Origin: Macrocystis pyrifera
Taxonomy: Eukaryota; Sar; Phaeophyceae; Laminariales; Laminariaceae
Assembly: GCA_031763025.1 (NCBI GenBank)
Contig: JASSKH010000006.1
Location: 3,328,958-3,392,957 of the forward strand
Length of the DNA: 64,000 bases
Direction of reading: 5' to 3'
A program made the position numbers and the translations under genes. Every line of letters starts with the position of its first letter. The stretch's first letter is position 1. The notes under the pieces were generated by a model. The model was not told the origin of the DNA. It saw only the letters and a list, made by a program, of their open reading frames with translations, and searched no databases. Below, piece by piece: positions 11,873-23,786 of the stretch.

Positions 11873-13800
11873 CATTTTTTTTTCGTTTTCGTTTTTTTGC
11901 TATTTCTTAACGTTTTCCTCGGTTTCGTCCTTGTTTGGTATTTTTCTAATTCGTGAGGTATTTGTTCATAAATATAAACTACACTTGGCTATTCGTATGA
12001 ACACGTACGAAAAAAGATTCAGGGACCATGGGTAGGGGTCAAGAAATATATATAGAAAAAACTTAAAGGTGTTTTTCTCGGGCGAGCTACAATTCAAAAC
12101 ACTTACTATTAGTGAATCAGAAACAGGAATGCTGGTTCAGTCCGAATTTCTTATTCGTGAAAGGTACGTTTTATACTGACTTCGGTATAACCGCTGTCAA
12201 ATTTCGTATTTTCCTGTCTTTTACTCTTACAGTGGGGTCCTATCGTACCTGTGTTCTGGTAGAGGGCAAGAATTTGATTTCAACGTTTAAAGTCGACTTC
12301 AAGTAATAGTGTATGTCTGTTCGAGATAAAATCCGATTGTCAAACTGTTTTCACGTTGGATTACCTGGTACTTTCCGGATAGCCCGGCAGTGCCGGTATA
12401 TTTGTTGCAGGTGAAGGGCTGTGGGGGTGTCGTCACAAAGATAGGCAACAAAAAACTAGAAAAGAAATTCTGTAAATACTACTGCAGCTAGCTGCTGCTC
12501 TAGAATTTTATCTCTGACGACACCGAACGATCACACATGAGATACTCACCGCAACGTGACCGACGGAGCTGGTGTCTCGTATAATACACTACTATGTTGA
12601 GCATGGATGCATGAGAGTTGTCTGGTGGTGTAAAGACGAAGTTCACTGCATTTTAAACAGCACACCCAACGCAGAGTCTACGTCGCCCTCGACCTTCTCC
12701 AAGAAAACATATTGCAATACACGGAAAACGCCACGGCGTGTGTTGAGAAAAATATGGTTTCATTAGCAAGATGTATCTTCAGCAGAAGCCAGTGCTACAC
12801 CAAATCCTGCTCGTTAGCTCGTATTCAACGTCAGTGGCAACTAGAGACAATCACCTCTGCGACCAACCCATCCATTTTTAGAGTCCTCGTACGACCTACG
12901 GACCAAAGGGAACTTGCAAGGATGAAATTCAATGTTCCTCTGCGTTTCGACGAATATGTTTTCCGTCCCTGGGCCAGGGTTAGCAGGCACGATACGCCGT
13001 TGCTCGTCCAAATATAGATCCAGGGTCGATCTAAGACCATCTACCCGTGCGGTGTGTGCACTTCTGGCAACTTGAAGATTCCCCCATCAGTGTACGAACG
13101 CCATTCCTTCCGCCCACTCCCCCCCTGGCGATATCCACCCGCAATGCGCGGACTCGTATCTCTACCCCTGCCCCCACCGTCCCGGTCGCGACCATGGATA
13201 ACGCCAACGAATCCCGCATTGAGCGGTTGGGAGGACACGTTCGAGACGTGGCCACGGCAATGCATAAACTCTTGGGCGGTGTTTGCTGCATCATCCCGCT
13301 GACTACCCCGCGCGCGCGACTTTCATGATCGAGGGCCATGCGCGTTTCGCAAACACCGAAGCATAGCTTTGCAGTTGGCTGGCTATCTTCCTGTTGATAG
13401 AAATGACGAAGAGGGTGCAGAGATACCGGCGGTAGCCCTGAGTATGAGGGACACAGCAAGAAGCTTCCTGAAGCATTGGGTGGTCAGCACAAGAGTCATC
13501 TGGGGATGGGTTCAACAAGCGAGACGGACGACGGACGACCGGTCGAGGCGATGTCGAGTCTTGAAGAAAAAACAAACTGCGTCACTCGTTTTGACGAAAC
13601 AGGCAAGCCTGCTCTTGACCACCGTCATAACGTTGCTAACTTGGTGGTTGTGCTGTGCTCTGGATCAAGCGCGTATCATAAAAACAGAGTAATACAACTC
13701 GCAGTCCACCTGTGAGTACAACAGAATGGGCGGCTTCAAGCTGTTGCCCCCGTAGATCCTGAGCCTGGTCTAGTGGGAGAGCTCGAGCTGCCTGGTTGGT
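11873..13800. other. No recognisable gene; possible short coding scrap near 13190
   Basis: Mostly AT-rich non-coding sequence. A plus-strand frame at 13047-13328 contains a short stretch of ordinary protein composition (MDNANESRIERLGG onward). It could be a remnant exon or a retroelement gag scrap, but it is too short to assign. Confidence 0.3.
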
Positions 13801-13803
13801 TAC

Positions 13804-13804
13804 T

Positions 13805-13850
<46 letters not shown>

Positions 13851-13852
13851 TG
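13804..13852. repeat. CTG/CAG trinucleotide microsatellite
   Basis: An almost pure (CTG)n run of about 16 units. Imperfect CTG/TTG repeats continue to about 13950. Reading frames through it are homopolymeric Ala, Leu or Cys. Confidence 0.9.
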
Positions 13853-14074
13853 GTCTGCTACTATTGCCTCTGCTGTTGATGTTGCTGATGTGGTGGTTGT
13901 TGTTGCTGCTGCTGTTGCTTGCTGCTTGCTGCTTGCTGTTGATGGTGGTGGCACTGGTGCTTCTGTCTACAGTATTAATAGTAGCATGGCCTTCCCCTTG
14001 AAGTCGGCTGGTTTGCGGGTGCTGTTGCTGCTGGAGGCTGTTGGTACTTCTCCTGGCACTGCTCCTCCTCTTCA

Positions 14075-14175
14075 GGGAACCACATTAAATAAGACCTATG
14101 GTAGACACAAAAACCTATAGGGTTCGCTTTTTTTCTAACAATATTTGGTCCTATTTAGTATGGTCCCCCGTAATA
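14075..14175. mobile_element. MITE, ATTACGGGGG family, decayed left end
   Basis: The right end atggtcccccgtaatag and internal caaaaacctatag and aacaatatttggtcc match the family. The left end (gggaaccacattaaataag) is diverged. Confidence 0.65.
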
Positions 14176-14334
14176 GTCGCCGCCACTGCCATTGCCACTG
14201 TCCCAACCCAAGCCTCAGTCCCATCCCGACCCCAATTCAAGCCCCAAGCCTCGCCCTGGCCCGAAGATACCAAGAGTTTGACGTTAATGCGCGTATGTTC
14301 GCGCGTTTCATTGGTTTTCTTTGGCTGTCCGCGG

Positions 14335-15075
14335 CTTTCCATGGAATGCCAATGTGATGTCAATAGGATTCTCATGGGATACCCATGCATGGTTTATTCA
14401 CGGCATATCTACGGTACCTATCCGGTAACCATGCCATACATGGGCAACCCATGCGCTACCCCCATGGGCCACTCATGGGTTCTGCCCGTGGGCTGCCCAT
14501 GCGATGTCAATAGACCTCACATACTTGGATGCCCATGGGATGCCCCTGGGATGTTTCCCGTGGAAAGCCCATAGGACGGAATGACCAAGGGATTTCAATC
14601 GATTACCCATGACACGTACATGGGACACCCACCGGCTACCCCTGGACTACCGTTGGGAAACCCACGAGAGACCAACGGGAAACACATGGGCTAGCCACGG
14701 GAAGCCCATAGGCTACGAGAAATCCATGGGAAATCAACGGGCAACCCACGAGCTAGCCATGGGCAACCCATGGGCTACGGCAAATCCACGGCGAACCTAC
14801 GGGAAACCCACGAACAAGCCATGGGCAACCCATGGGATTGCCATGGCCTATCCACGATCAGTCCATGAGCTACCAATGAGCTACCCACGGACATCCCATT
14901 GGCTACCTGTGGACCACCTGTGGGCTACCCGTGGGCTACTAGTGGGCTACCCATAGGCTACCCACCGGCAACCTGTAAGCCACCCACGAGAAACCCATGT
15001 TCTACTCACCGGCTACCTACGTGCAACCTATGGACCACACATGGGCTACCCTTGGGTGACCCATGGGCTACGTAG
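14335..15075. repeat. Degenerate CCATGGG/GGGCTACCCA minisatellite
   Basis: About 740 bp built from variants of a 10-12 bp unit containing the palindrome CCCATGGG alternating with GGCTA. The period is imperfect. Apparent ORFs (14098-14574, 14609-14956) are products of the repeat. Confidence 0.85.
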
Positions 15076-16569
15076 GTAGAAGTGCGTGTACGTAGAAGCA
15101 TAAACGTTAGAGCTGTGAGTCGGCAGGATTTCACAACTAATAAATAACCGGTAGGTGCCGTTTAGCCGACTAAATGCCTTTAGTCGGAAATCTGGCAGGC
15201 GGGGTCAGCTGATGCCCAGCCGACTTGCCGACGGGGGGGGGCATCTAAAATTTTAAAGTGTATCCCGCATTCAAAAATCCTTCCTACAAATATAGAAACC
15301 CAATAAGTTGTAAAGTCGGCACATCCGGGAAACGACTATTATAACTATTATTAGCCCGACTAATAACTAGTTGGTGACGTAAGACGTGCCGATCCACAGC
15401 TCTATTAAACGGAGTAATGTGGTGTAATTAATATTGGAGGGAATGTATTATATCTGCCAAATAAAAACAACAAAACTCCCTCCCGAGGCGACCGGATGCG
15501 TTCATTTCAGTTTCTCGATTATAAAATATATCTAAAAACTACAACTAAAAATGAACAGCCCAAGCGAGAAGCGAGGCCATGGAGACAACCTCAGCTACGA
15601 ACGCCCCGTGCAGAAGACAGAGAGAACACAACACGCAAATAACGAGCCGCTGGTGTCAGTCAATGCAGGTTCCGTTGCCGCAGCCTAACCCTTGGCCCAT
15701 GGGGCCGTCCCTACTTGAATATGAGTGCTGCTGTATAGCCTGAAAATCGTCTGTTGAACCAAGTGATGATGCTGTTTGGACGACACTCCTACCCTATCCA
15801 ACGAATGTCTCGCGGTTCAGGATGCCCGCGCCCTTGCAGCAGAGTATGGTCGGCTAGCCGCGTGGGCACACTCCCCTCTTGTATTCAGGGCTGGGCGCCG
15901 CCTCTCCTGCACGTAGCTAGAATCTGCATCAAAGCTGATGCTCCACCTCTCAACCGTTGACTCGCTTTCGTTTTTAATTTTCGGGACTTTTGTTTTTCCT
16001 GCGATTTTTCTGTTTCCGCTTTTTTCCCGAAAGGATCAATTTAGGTTTCTATGTTTTCACCCTTGCTCTGTTCCTCGTTTGTACGGTCTCTAAGCCTCAG
16101 AGAGGCCGAAATCGAAACGGATAAAAACATGATCCCCACAAGCCACAAGATACGGATTATCACAAAAGAAAGAAAAAGCGCGTTGCATGCGCAAACCCGC
16201 TCTAAAAGTACGCACTGTGCCCAGGTCCTTCACTCCCAGTCTAGCCTTCCTCTGTTGTTGCATTTATAGACTACTGCACTCTATAACTAGTGCGGTGCCC
16301 AAATACTGCAGATGATATGTAGTGCGCTCCCACAACACGTGTACAGTATAGTATATTCTTAATGATTGCAGTCAATCACCTGGTAGAATCAATGCCGTAC
16401 CCGTAAACCTACCTGTGCTCTGTCCTACTGCCTCCCATGTGACTGCTGCTGTGCTCATCTGCAATACAGTACGTACCTGGTATTTACAAGGCCACAACGA
16501 GCGCGATCCGTTCACAGCAGTTTCGCTCCTTGTTATATTGAATACCCGGGAAGCATTGCGCATTCACCT
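15076..16569. other. No recognisable gene
   Basis: AT-rich non-coding sequence with a poly-G run (15234-15240) and short palindromes around tagtcgg. Nothing coding was recognised. Confidence 0.4.
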
Positions 16570-16695
16570 TCAGCAAGGTACTGTACAGGGAAGCCTAGAA
16601 ACTCACATCCCGAGCTTCTCCGAGTGCATTGGCACTGAAACACGAAATATATATGGGAGGGTTTCGATCGGTTCTAGAGGCGTTACGAGTTCCTA
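16570..16695 (+). repeat. Dispersed repeat shared with 51495-51670
   Basis: The blocks gggaagcctagaaactcaca and ggttctagaggcgttacg occur in the same order near 51515-51665 with small differences. The copy here stops where the hAT-type element begins at 16704. It could be an old transposon or gene remnant; no product is assignable. Confidence 0.55.
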
Positions 16696-16703
16696 TGTAA
16701 AAT

Positions 16704-18356
16704 TAGAGTTGCACTCCGGCCTCAAACTTTGGAACCGCGCACCCGATCGGGTGGGGGGCGTTCCAGCCGGAACCGAAACCGGGTACCCGGGGCTCCGGCG
16801 GACGGACACGGGTACCCGGGTACCCGGCTTACCAGACACTACTTGCTCCCCTTTTAGCCTTAGTGTGGGACACGGGCATACCCGGGCGCCCGGGTACCCG
16901 GATGCCCGGTTTACCATACTCTATTCCTTTGCTCTCTTTTTCCGTTTGATCGGTGGCGTAGTAAGGCGGACACGGGTATCCGGCTACACGGGTACCCGGG
17001 GATCCGGGTACCCCGGATCCCATACACTTTTTACCAGGGCTTTTCGCGGGTCATGACCCGACCCGCGGGTCGGGTCACGTGGTGTTCAAAATGTCACGAG
17101 TCGGGTCGGGTCGGGTCAGGAAGGGTTCAAAATCTCACGGGTCAGGTCGGGTCGGGTCAAGAGGTTTTGAAATCTCGTGGGTCGGGTCAGGTCGGGTCAA
17201 GACTTTTTCAAATCTCACGGGTCGGGTCGGGTCAGGTCAAGAGGTGATGAAAATCTCACGGGTCGGGTCATCGGGTCACTCGCGGGTCGGGCCAGCATAA
17301 CCCGCGAGTTTTTTTCTACTGACCCGCGGGTTGGACCCGCGCATTCGGCTCGCGGATCCGACACTTGAATCACTTGCCGCTCTGTTACCCAAAGGCGTCT
17401 CTCGTACCAATACTCAATAATACTCCTTCGGATCATATTCTAACATTAAAACACCGCCAAATTCATATACGCATGCCCACATCCATTCACACCCACTACC
17501 GCCAGGTCATATATCGCTGCGGGGCACTAAAATGAACAATAAATTGCTTTTGAAGAGCCGACCCACGGACCAGATCCGCGAGTCGAACCTTCGGGTCAAG
17601 ATAAATGGTCTCGCGGCTCAAGGTAACCCGACCCGCATGAAACCCGTGTCTCACGGGTCAATCGGAAGGTGACGGGTCGGGTCGGGTCAGGAGGTTTTGA
17701 AATCTCGCGGGTCGGGTCGGGTCGGGTCAGGAGATTTTCAAATCTCACGGGTCAGGTCGGGTCGGGTCGGGTCAAGAGGCTTTCCAAATCTCGCGGGTCG
17801 GGTTGGGTCGAGTTAAGATACCTCAAAATTTTCGCGGGTCGGGTCGGGTCAGCTGACCCGACCCGACCCGGCCCGACCCGTGAGGTTTGAACTGACCCGC
17901 GAAAAGCCCTGTTTTTTACGTGGTGGTCGATCTCATTGCCGCAATCACAGCGGTCTCTCTGCGGACGACAACATCGAAGGGTTGGGACCTCTCGTGATTG
18001 GTCTATCTTCGGTGGCTCATGGTAAAGTAGGGCCACCTACGCTGTGCTAAGGGTATCGTCTGCGTCTGTGTACTTGTGTGTAGCGTGTTGTGCGAACGCA
18101 AGTAGGAGTATTCTCTATTGTCGGTCTGTTTTCTGTAGGGGCGGTAGGCGAGAGTCTTGGGGCACAGCTGCTGCTGCAGTGTATGTATGGATCAAGGTAT
18201 ACCCCAGTCTTGAGGGCTCCGTATAGAACAATTGACGGGTACCCGGGGTACAAATACCCGCATTTTCGTGAGTTGGACCTGGACGATTCCGGTTCCGACG
18301 GTTCCGGGTACCCGCCACCGGGTACCCGGTTCTCAGTCAGGCGGGGTGCAACTCTA
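16704..18356. mobile_element. Outer hAT-type non-autonomous element
   Basis: The termini tagagttgcac (16704) and gtgcaactcta (ending 18356) are inverted repeats that extend imperfectly to about 20 bp. They fit the hAT YARNG start (TAGAG). The flanking 8 bp, tgtaaaat (16696-16703) and tgttaaat (18357-18364), match at 7 of 8 positions, as expected for an aged hAT duplication. The interior is rich in GGGTACCCGG palindromes (16745-17030 and 18230-18335) and carries a second hAT element at 17035-17911. No transposase was seen, so it is non-autonomous. Confidence 0.8.
17035..17911. mobile_element. Inner hAT-type element made of GGGTCGGGTC repeats
   Basis: Perfect 19 bp terminal inverted repeats, cagggcttttcgcgggtca (17035-17053) and its complement (17893-17911), start with CAGGG (hAT YARNG). 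The flanks ctttttac (17027-17034) and ttttttac (17912-17919) match at 7 of 8 positions. The two subterminal arms (17046-17300 and 17640-17880) consist of ggtcgggtc units separated by aatctc-containing spacers, a subterminal repeat arrangement typical of hAT transposase binding sites. There is no transposase ORF. Confidence 0.88.
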
Positions 18357-18496
18357 TGTTAAATTCGATGGATATGATGGAAACCGCCCCAACGTATCAT
18401 CCATCGTCCATCGTCCATTTCTCGCGTGTTCGTAGAGTCGGTGTTAGCGTATGTCGCCCCGTTGTCCGCAATCCAACTCTCTATCCCCCTTCCCAA

Positions 18497-18690
18497 AACA
18501 TCGACGGACCGAAACACAACGGTGTGGTTGAACGTGGACTCGGCCTCATCCAGGAAGGCGGTATGGCCGCTTGCCTTGAGGCCCCCCGGCTGTTCCCCGG
18601 GCAGCTCCCGAACCTGGACCGTTACTGGGTGGAAGCAGCCATCTACATGAACGACTGCCTGAACACCACAGGCACCGGCGCATGGGGGGG
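18497..18690 (+). pseudogene. Ty1/copia integrase fragment
   Basis: The frame from about 18497 encodes a short piece typical of the C-terminal part of the copia integrase core. It has HNGVVERGLGLIQ (the D/HNG-ERxLG signature), MAACLEAPRLFPG, and then a YWVEAAIYMNDCLNTT segment. It is preceded by unrelated sequence and runs into a poly-G tract at about 18686-18705. No LTRs, protease, RT or RNase H lie nearby. It is a remnant, about 65 residues of an original element of about 5 kb. Confidence 0.75.
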
Positions 18691-18924
18691 GGGAGGGGGG
18701 GGGGGTTGCAAAACCGTTGTACCATCCATCGCTACCGGCGGGAGATCAGAGAGGAGGAGCGTACTTTGCTAATAAGGTACAGCGTTAAGGGGGTATTGAT
18801 CATGATACCATTGGTCACCACAGGCGTGAGGTTAAGGTCGGAGCACTACTCTCCGGGTGCGGTTTCCAACACGGCTTGCTGCCCAAACTTCAGTGAGCGT
18901 CCCACAAGCGATACGAAGCACCGC

Positions 18925-20705
18925 GATGACAGGTTTTCATCGGCGCATGAAACTGAGGAAGTATTTCCCAAAGTTGGTTGGTTACAATAACACTCAAGCG
19001 GTGGAGCAGCTTCTACAACACAGAAGGGAGGAGATGGACGAGGAGTGGGGAAAGCATGAAGAAGGAAAGGCTGCAAACGGCGAGCGGTAAGACCCACCCC
19101 TCTAACCTGCTAGGAGAGCGTGGTCGAGCTGAATATCAGCGGGTCGAACTTTACCGTGTCCTGGAACCTCCGGGCGTAGACCATGGGGTTCGAGGAGTCC
19201 ATCCGTGGCGCCTTGATCGAGGGGGTCTGGGACAAGGGTCGGATCCCCCGAGATTTCGACGATGGCATCGTGCTTGCCAAGTCCCCTACTTGCCTAAAAC
19301 GCATCATCCATGAGATTCTTACTGGCCGTGCGAGTTCAGTGGCGTTGAAGGGCCACCGAACATTTCGGCGCGCTCAGCTGTGGTTGTTGACGAGGCACCG
19401 AGCAGTTTTTACACCGCATACGCGATCGGACTGTGGAGGGCTGCACCGACGCACCCCGACTACGTGAAGATGAATGGAAGAAGCACCATTGTGGAGATGT
19501 GAAATCGATACCGTGCAGTGCCGTGTTTCGACAATGGATTGGAGGCTCGACGGGTGAAATGACGCTGACCTATCGCGCGACGCAGGACAGTTTAGGCCAT
19601 TCAGCGTTCCTGGCCAGATGCAACATGAGCAGTCCCAAGACGGTCTCCCTTATTCGGGTGAGTTCGGGACAGGGGAACGCCGACGACAACATTGGGCGGG
19701 GCTATACCGTTTACCCTTGGAGCGCTGCTAGGACTGTGCACTACGGTACCAAATATATGTTTGTGTTCATGCTCAAGGACGGCAGTACCATCCCAAAATG
19801 TGTCAGCAAGCGCATCAAGTGGATCCTGAACCCTGGCTATGCAAATATTGCATTCAACGCGTCTCGAAGCGACGGTCCTTTCCTTGGCTCAGGCGGATCG
19901 GTTACGATCTTCGACGGGAGACCGGGGAGTTGAGCTGTGAGGCCAGACGCGAAACTTGTTTTCCGAACACTAATTCCAGTCCCTGGTTCTTGGCATTGAA
20001 CGGAAACAAGGTCGTTGATATTGAGGTTTTTCGTTACTCCACGCATGCCCCACCCCCGACAACTACGCATTTCATCATCGATGACAATGCCTTCACCAAT
20101 GCCGACGTCCAGGACACCTATTTGTCCAGCGAGTCCATCGCGAGCTCGCTCATGCAGGAGCGGGTGTTCTCGATCGTGCCGTAAAGGAGACGAATGCGGC
20201 AGGAGCAAGGGTTATCCGCTGGAACAGGCGTCCTCCAAACCGTGTATGGTCCAAACGCGGCGACGGGTGAACAAAATGATGTCGTGAAGCTCAACGCACG
20301 GAGGCACGAGGATAGCCACACTGCTCTCGACACTGCGGGCTTACCCGCGCTTCGCCCTTGCCGTACAGTCCAATAAACATAGATAGCCAGCCACCGATAA
20401 GCACAAGGACGAACACTGGAGGCGGTTGATCAACTGTGACCCGACCTGGTTCTCCATGATCCTCGATGTGCTACGTATGAAGAAACGCGTTTCGTGGAGT
20501 TGGGGCGCGGCAGAGGGGAAGCAGGGATGCGGGGGGGCGCAGGTGGGGATGGGCAGGAGGAAGATGAGAAGAAGGAAGAGGAGGAGTGCAGCGGTGTCCC
20601 GTCAAGTGCAGTCCTGACAAAATAAGTCGATGCAGAGGTAGTCGGTGAAGCCGTCCGCGTGCATTTTCCGGGTTGCGAGAGCTTCATGGACATACTAGTC
20701 GGTGT
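18925..20705 (+). pseudogene. Degenerate BTB-TLDc-BTB copy
   Basis: Homology to the intact gene at 51953-53728 runs the whole length but is spread over all three plus frames. The first BTB is in pieces at 19104-19320 (GALIEGVWDKGRIPRDFDDG). TLDc is at about 19530-19930 (MTLTYRATQDSLG, VSLIRVSSGQGN, FVFMLKDGS). Its end shifts frame at about 19932-20050 (FLALNGNKVVDIEVF), followed by the helical linker (SIASSLMQERV). The second BTB is at about 20280-20480 with several more shifts. An in-frame stop follows GRPGS at 19931. At least six disruptions make this a pseudogene. Its TLDc is closer to the partial copy at 2-1102 than to the intact one (shared FVFMLKDGS and ALNGNKVVDIEV). Confidence 0.85.
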
Positions 20706-21757
20706 GGCCAAACATGGCCCTCCCTACATCCCGGTGAGTTTTGTTTGCTAGACGCTGCAATGCAGCGAATGATGGGCTTGTCAGAGCTACATATGCTGTT
20801 ATGTATACATACGTGGCGCAGCAGACAGGCCAATAGAGAACCTTTTTTAGAAATGATACCGGAATGGTTTGGATAGACAGCATCCACGCGACCGCTGTTG
20901 TCACTGCTCCCGGAAGAGGTCTTATGCTTACTTATCTTGTGCGTGCCCTTCGTCGGTTAGAAGAGGCAGAGATTGCCGCCCATAGATGGGCCAATTAGTG
21001 AACGCTGTGCTGAGTCTTTTGTACATATATCCGGTCGAATATATGGCGGAAAAGACGGTTTGCGAGTCCGATTCTAGAACATAAATAGTATATTTCGGGT
21101 CCGAGCGCTCGTGAGCAGGCATTTCCGGGGCTATGCCGCATTTGGCTGAGACAACACCCTTGTCTTAAGCACCATCCCATCACACCAAACCGCCGCCCGT
21201 GACAAACTAAAACACGCTAAAAAAAAGAAGTCAGCATCACCGGAGTTCGTTAGATACCACTCCCCAGGGCCGGTACAACTTCCAAACAATTAAAAAAACG
21301 CTCTCACCCAAGGTTGGTACGCCTTTCAAAAAATAGTAAAAACTCATGTCCCCCGAAGGCCCTCACCTAAACAGCTTTCGGCGCCGCACATTGTGCAGAA
21401 CAACGTCGAGGAGGGGCAGAGCCCCTCGGCACAGGCGGCCCATCAACGTGGAATGAACGCGCTTGTGGCCTCGACAAAGCCCGCTACTCCGACACGCCCT
21501 TCTGACGTGTCCCGAACCACGAGCGCCACGATCAAATCTTGTTTTCGCCCGTCCTCAGAGCGCCACTGCCGCACCTGCTCCTAAGCTCAGGCAGCAGAGT
21601 CTGAAGAGATGGCCACAGCAGGGCGTGCTGCACCAACCATAGTAGCAGTCCCCTTGTTATCACCCCTCTCTGCTGCCTCTGGGTGGGTGCGCTCAAAGTA
21701 CCAAGTCTTACGCATCGTACTGCTGGCGTCCCCCTCGATACCCCGCCCCCACACAAG
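20706..21757. other. No recognisable gene
   Basis: Non-coding, with a short block (catcaccggagttcgttagataccac, near 21233-21258) that is echoed at 22227-22252 next to the dispersed repeat. Confidence 0.4.
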
Positions 21758-22195
21758 AAACCCCCCCCCCCCCCCCCCCCCCGTGATAAAGTTAGATCAT
21801 TTGTGCGAAGTAAAGAAGCTTTACTCTGCATAAGGGAATTGATCGTATCACGTAGTGCTCAAGGTAAGGCACCCAAGAAGCAGTTACATAGTACTCCCAT
21901 TGCTGTCTCTGGAAGTGGCCACACCGAAAATGAAACCAACTCATTGAAGCTGTCATCCATATGCAAGTCCGCCTCACAAGCGGTTCTTAGTAGGATGCAG
22001 CTCACCCTTCATGCGACTCGCCGGACACCTCACGGCGCTTCGCGCTTGGTGCAAGCAATGTCTGCCTGGTCGGTGAAAAGCCGACATGCTCCGTCCCGGC
22101 ATTGTAGGGATGCGAGGGTCTATGGTCATACGACTACGGCCATGCATGAGATCGAGTACATCTCTCCTATCGAGTACACCCCCCCGTGATAAACA
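21758..22195 (+). repeat. About 400 bp dispersed repeat, copy 1
   Basis: It begins at a poly-C tract followed by gtgataaagttagatcat and ends at cacccccccgtgataaa. The complement of 43623-44035 matches throughout with around 10-15 percent differences. A partial frame is shared (KLSSICKSASQAVLSRMQL onward), so it may derive from a coding transposon, but no domain was recognised. Confidence 0.75.
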
Positions 22196-22330
22196 TAGTA
22201 ACCCTTGAGTAAAGCATGCCCAACACCATCGGGGTTCACTAGATACCACCCGACCACAGGAAACCATCCTGGGTGACGAAAATAAAAAGTAAAAACGCAA
22301 AATAATTTTCACCCAGGGTGGTTTCTGTGC

Positions 22331-23340
22331 AACAAACTCAGGCGCCCGCTAATGCCGGTCGTGCAGCGGTCCGGCTCGGCGTCCACGCAAAAATGAGCAA
22401 ACAGATAAACAGCCATATATTCTACATATCGGGCTGGAGACTGCAAGAATGCAGGGGTATTGCAGATCGTCGTCCACCGTCGGCGATCAATGGCTGGTAT
22501 TGTTAAGTATATTTTGCGTAGCACAGCACCCCTCGCTAGCCCACCCCATGGACACAGAATTGACTCCCCGTGTCCCCTACAATCGTGGCCGCGATCGGCT
22601 AGCCTTGTGCCTTATGTCGCACGCTGGGCACGGGTGAATTATAAAGAAGACCCGGAACGTTCTCCCGCACGTGCCGCCTCGCCCCCACCGATCTCATCTC
22701 CTCATCTTAGAAAACAAATGGTAGGGGTGAAGGAGTGCCCCATTTTTCCTGCTGAAGAAACCAATGGAACGCCGACTACAGTGGCTGCAGCAGATTTGTC
22801 GCGGTGGCGGCTCTCCAACATCAAATGACGGCAAGAGTCAGTGGCACGCTTCTGGCCGGCTGCAGAATGGTAGACTATGTATACCGTGTCTATACTTTTT
22901 GCTTGCTTTGTTAGTACCGTTCCGCACTCCCACAGAGGAGGCGGAGAGAAAACGCAATTTTTGCCACTCATGCGATATAGCTCTAGCTGTCAAGGTAGGA
23001 ACTCTCGTCCATCCTATGAGAGGGTACGGAATACGTTTGTCGCTGCATATTATACACTTTACCAGGTACTATATATTGACTGTCGTATGTACTGAAAACT
23101 CTGGAGGGTTAAAGGCTGTACCTGAGGCCCCGCTCGTGCACTGCGACTCCCAAAACAAAACAAGGAATCGGCTGAGGGCACACTTGTGCGATGTTGACGA
23201 CATCGGTGGCTATCTGGGCGCAGTAAGCAAGAAAGGGATGCGTGGGCAGGCAGGCAGGCAAGCGCGCGGGCGGTGACGAGGGGGAAATCGGCAAAAGCGG
23301 CGTTGGAACATTTCGACAGTACCGTGTCATGACACATACC
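22331..23340. other. No recognisable gene
   Basis: Only short overlapping frames are present, with no domain recognised. It lies immediately left of the MITE that hosts the large retrotransposon. Confidence 0.4.
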
Positions 23341-23352
23341 CGTGAAACATGA

Positions 23353-23415
23353 TATTACGGGGGGGCATAGTTAACAGGACCAAATATTGTTAGTAAAAAT
23401 AGGGAAATATATAGG
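23353..23415. mobile_element. Left half of a MITE split by the YR retrotransposon
   Basis: Starts at tattacgggggggcatag and follows the family consensus to aaatatatagg, then stops. The matching right half (gtgtgtaccataggtcc to cccccgtaa) is at 32126-32167, on the other side of the 8.7 kb insert. Confidence 0.85.
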
Positions 23416-23651
23416 TTTGTTGTATATCCTTCGAATTGTCATGTTATTATTATTCTCTCCGACGTCGGGGGGGGGGGAGTCTCCTGGCGTGGTACGAGAG
23501 CCGCGGCACCGGCCGCTGACTCTCGTTGCCTTATCGTACTGCCAGTACCCAGGCGTTCCCCCCCCCCCCCCCCAGCCGACTGGCCGGGGCTCTAACAAAC
23601 GCAGTCTCGGGCGACCGAGACCCCCAATGGTAGAAAACCATTGACATACCC
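23416..23651 (-). repeat. Split direct repeat B2 (3' end of YR element)
   Basis: 236 bp nearly identical to 24035-24269, from tttgttgtatatcc to gaaaaccattgacatacccc. Differences are mainly poly-G and poly-C lengths. It contains two short hairpins: gtctcgg/ccgagac (23604-23621) and caatggt/accattg (23625-23643). Confidence 0.92.
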
Positions 23652-23786
23652 CGCTCTCCTGGTGAGAGCCCCGAATCGCTACCAGTTAATCGCAGACAAT
23701 AATACAAGTATAATACGGTGTGGCCAACACCTTGTGGCCGCTCCGTTCCACCCACCTTCGAAAGAAGAAAGGGGCGGGTGGGCGGG

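Noticed and set aside
13736..14120. Ala- or Leu-rich ORFs over the CTG repeat
   Set aside because: All frames on both strands are open simply because of the trinucleotide run; there is no flanking coding signal.
14098..14956. ORFs with GNPWATHG-like repeats
   Set aside because: Direct products of the CCATGGG minisatellite with no bordering coding sequence.
17046..17880. GGGTCGGGTC arrays as interstitial telomere sequence
   Set aside because: They are bounded by perfect 19 bp inverted repeats and near-perfect 8 bp flanks, so they belong to a hAT-type element.
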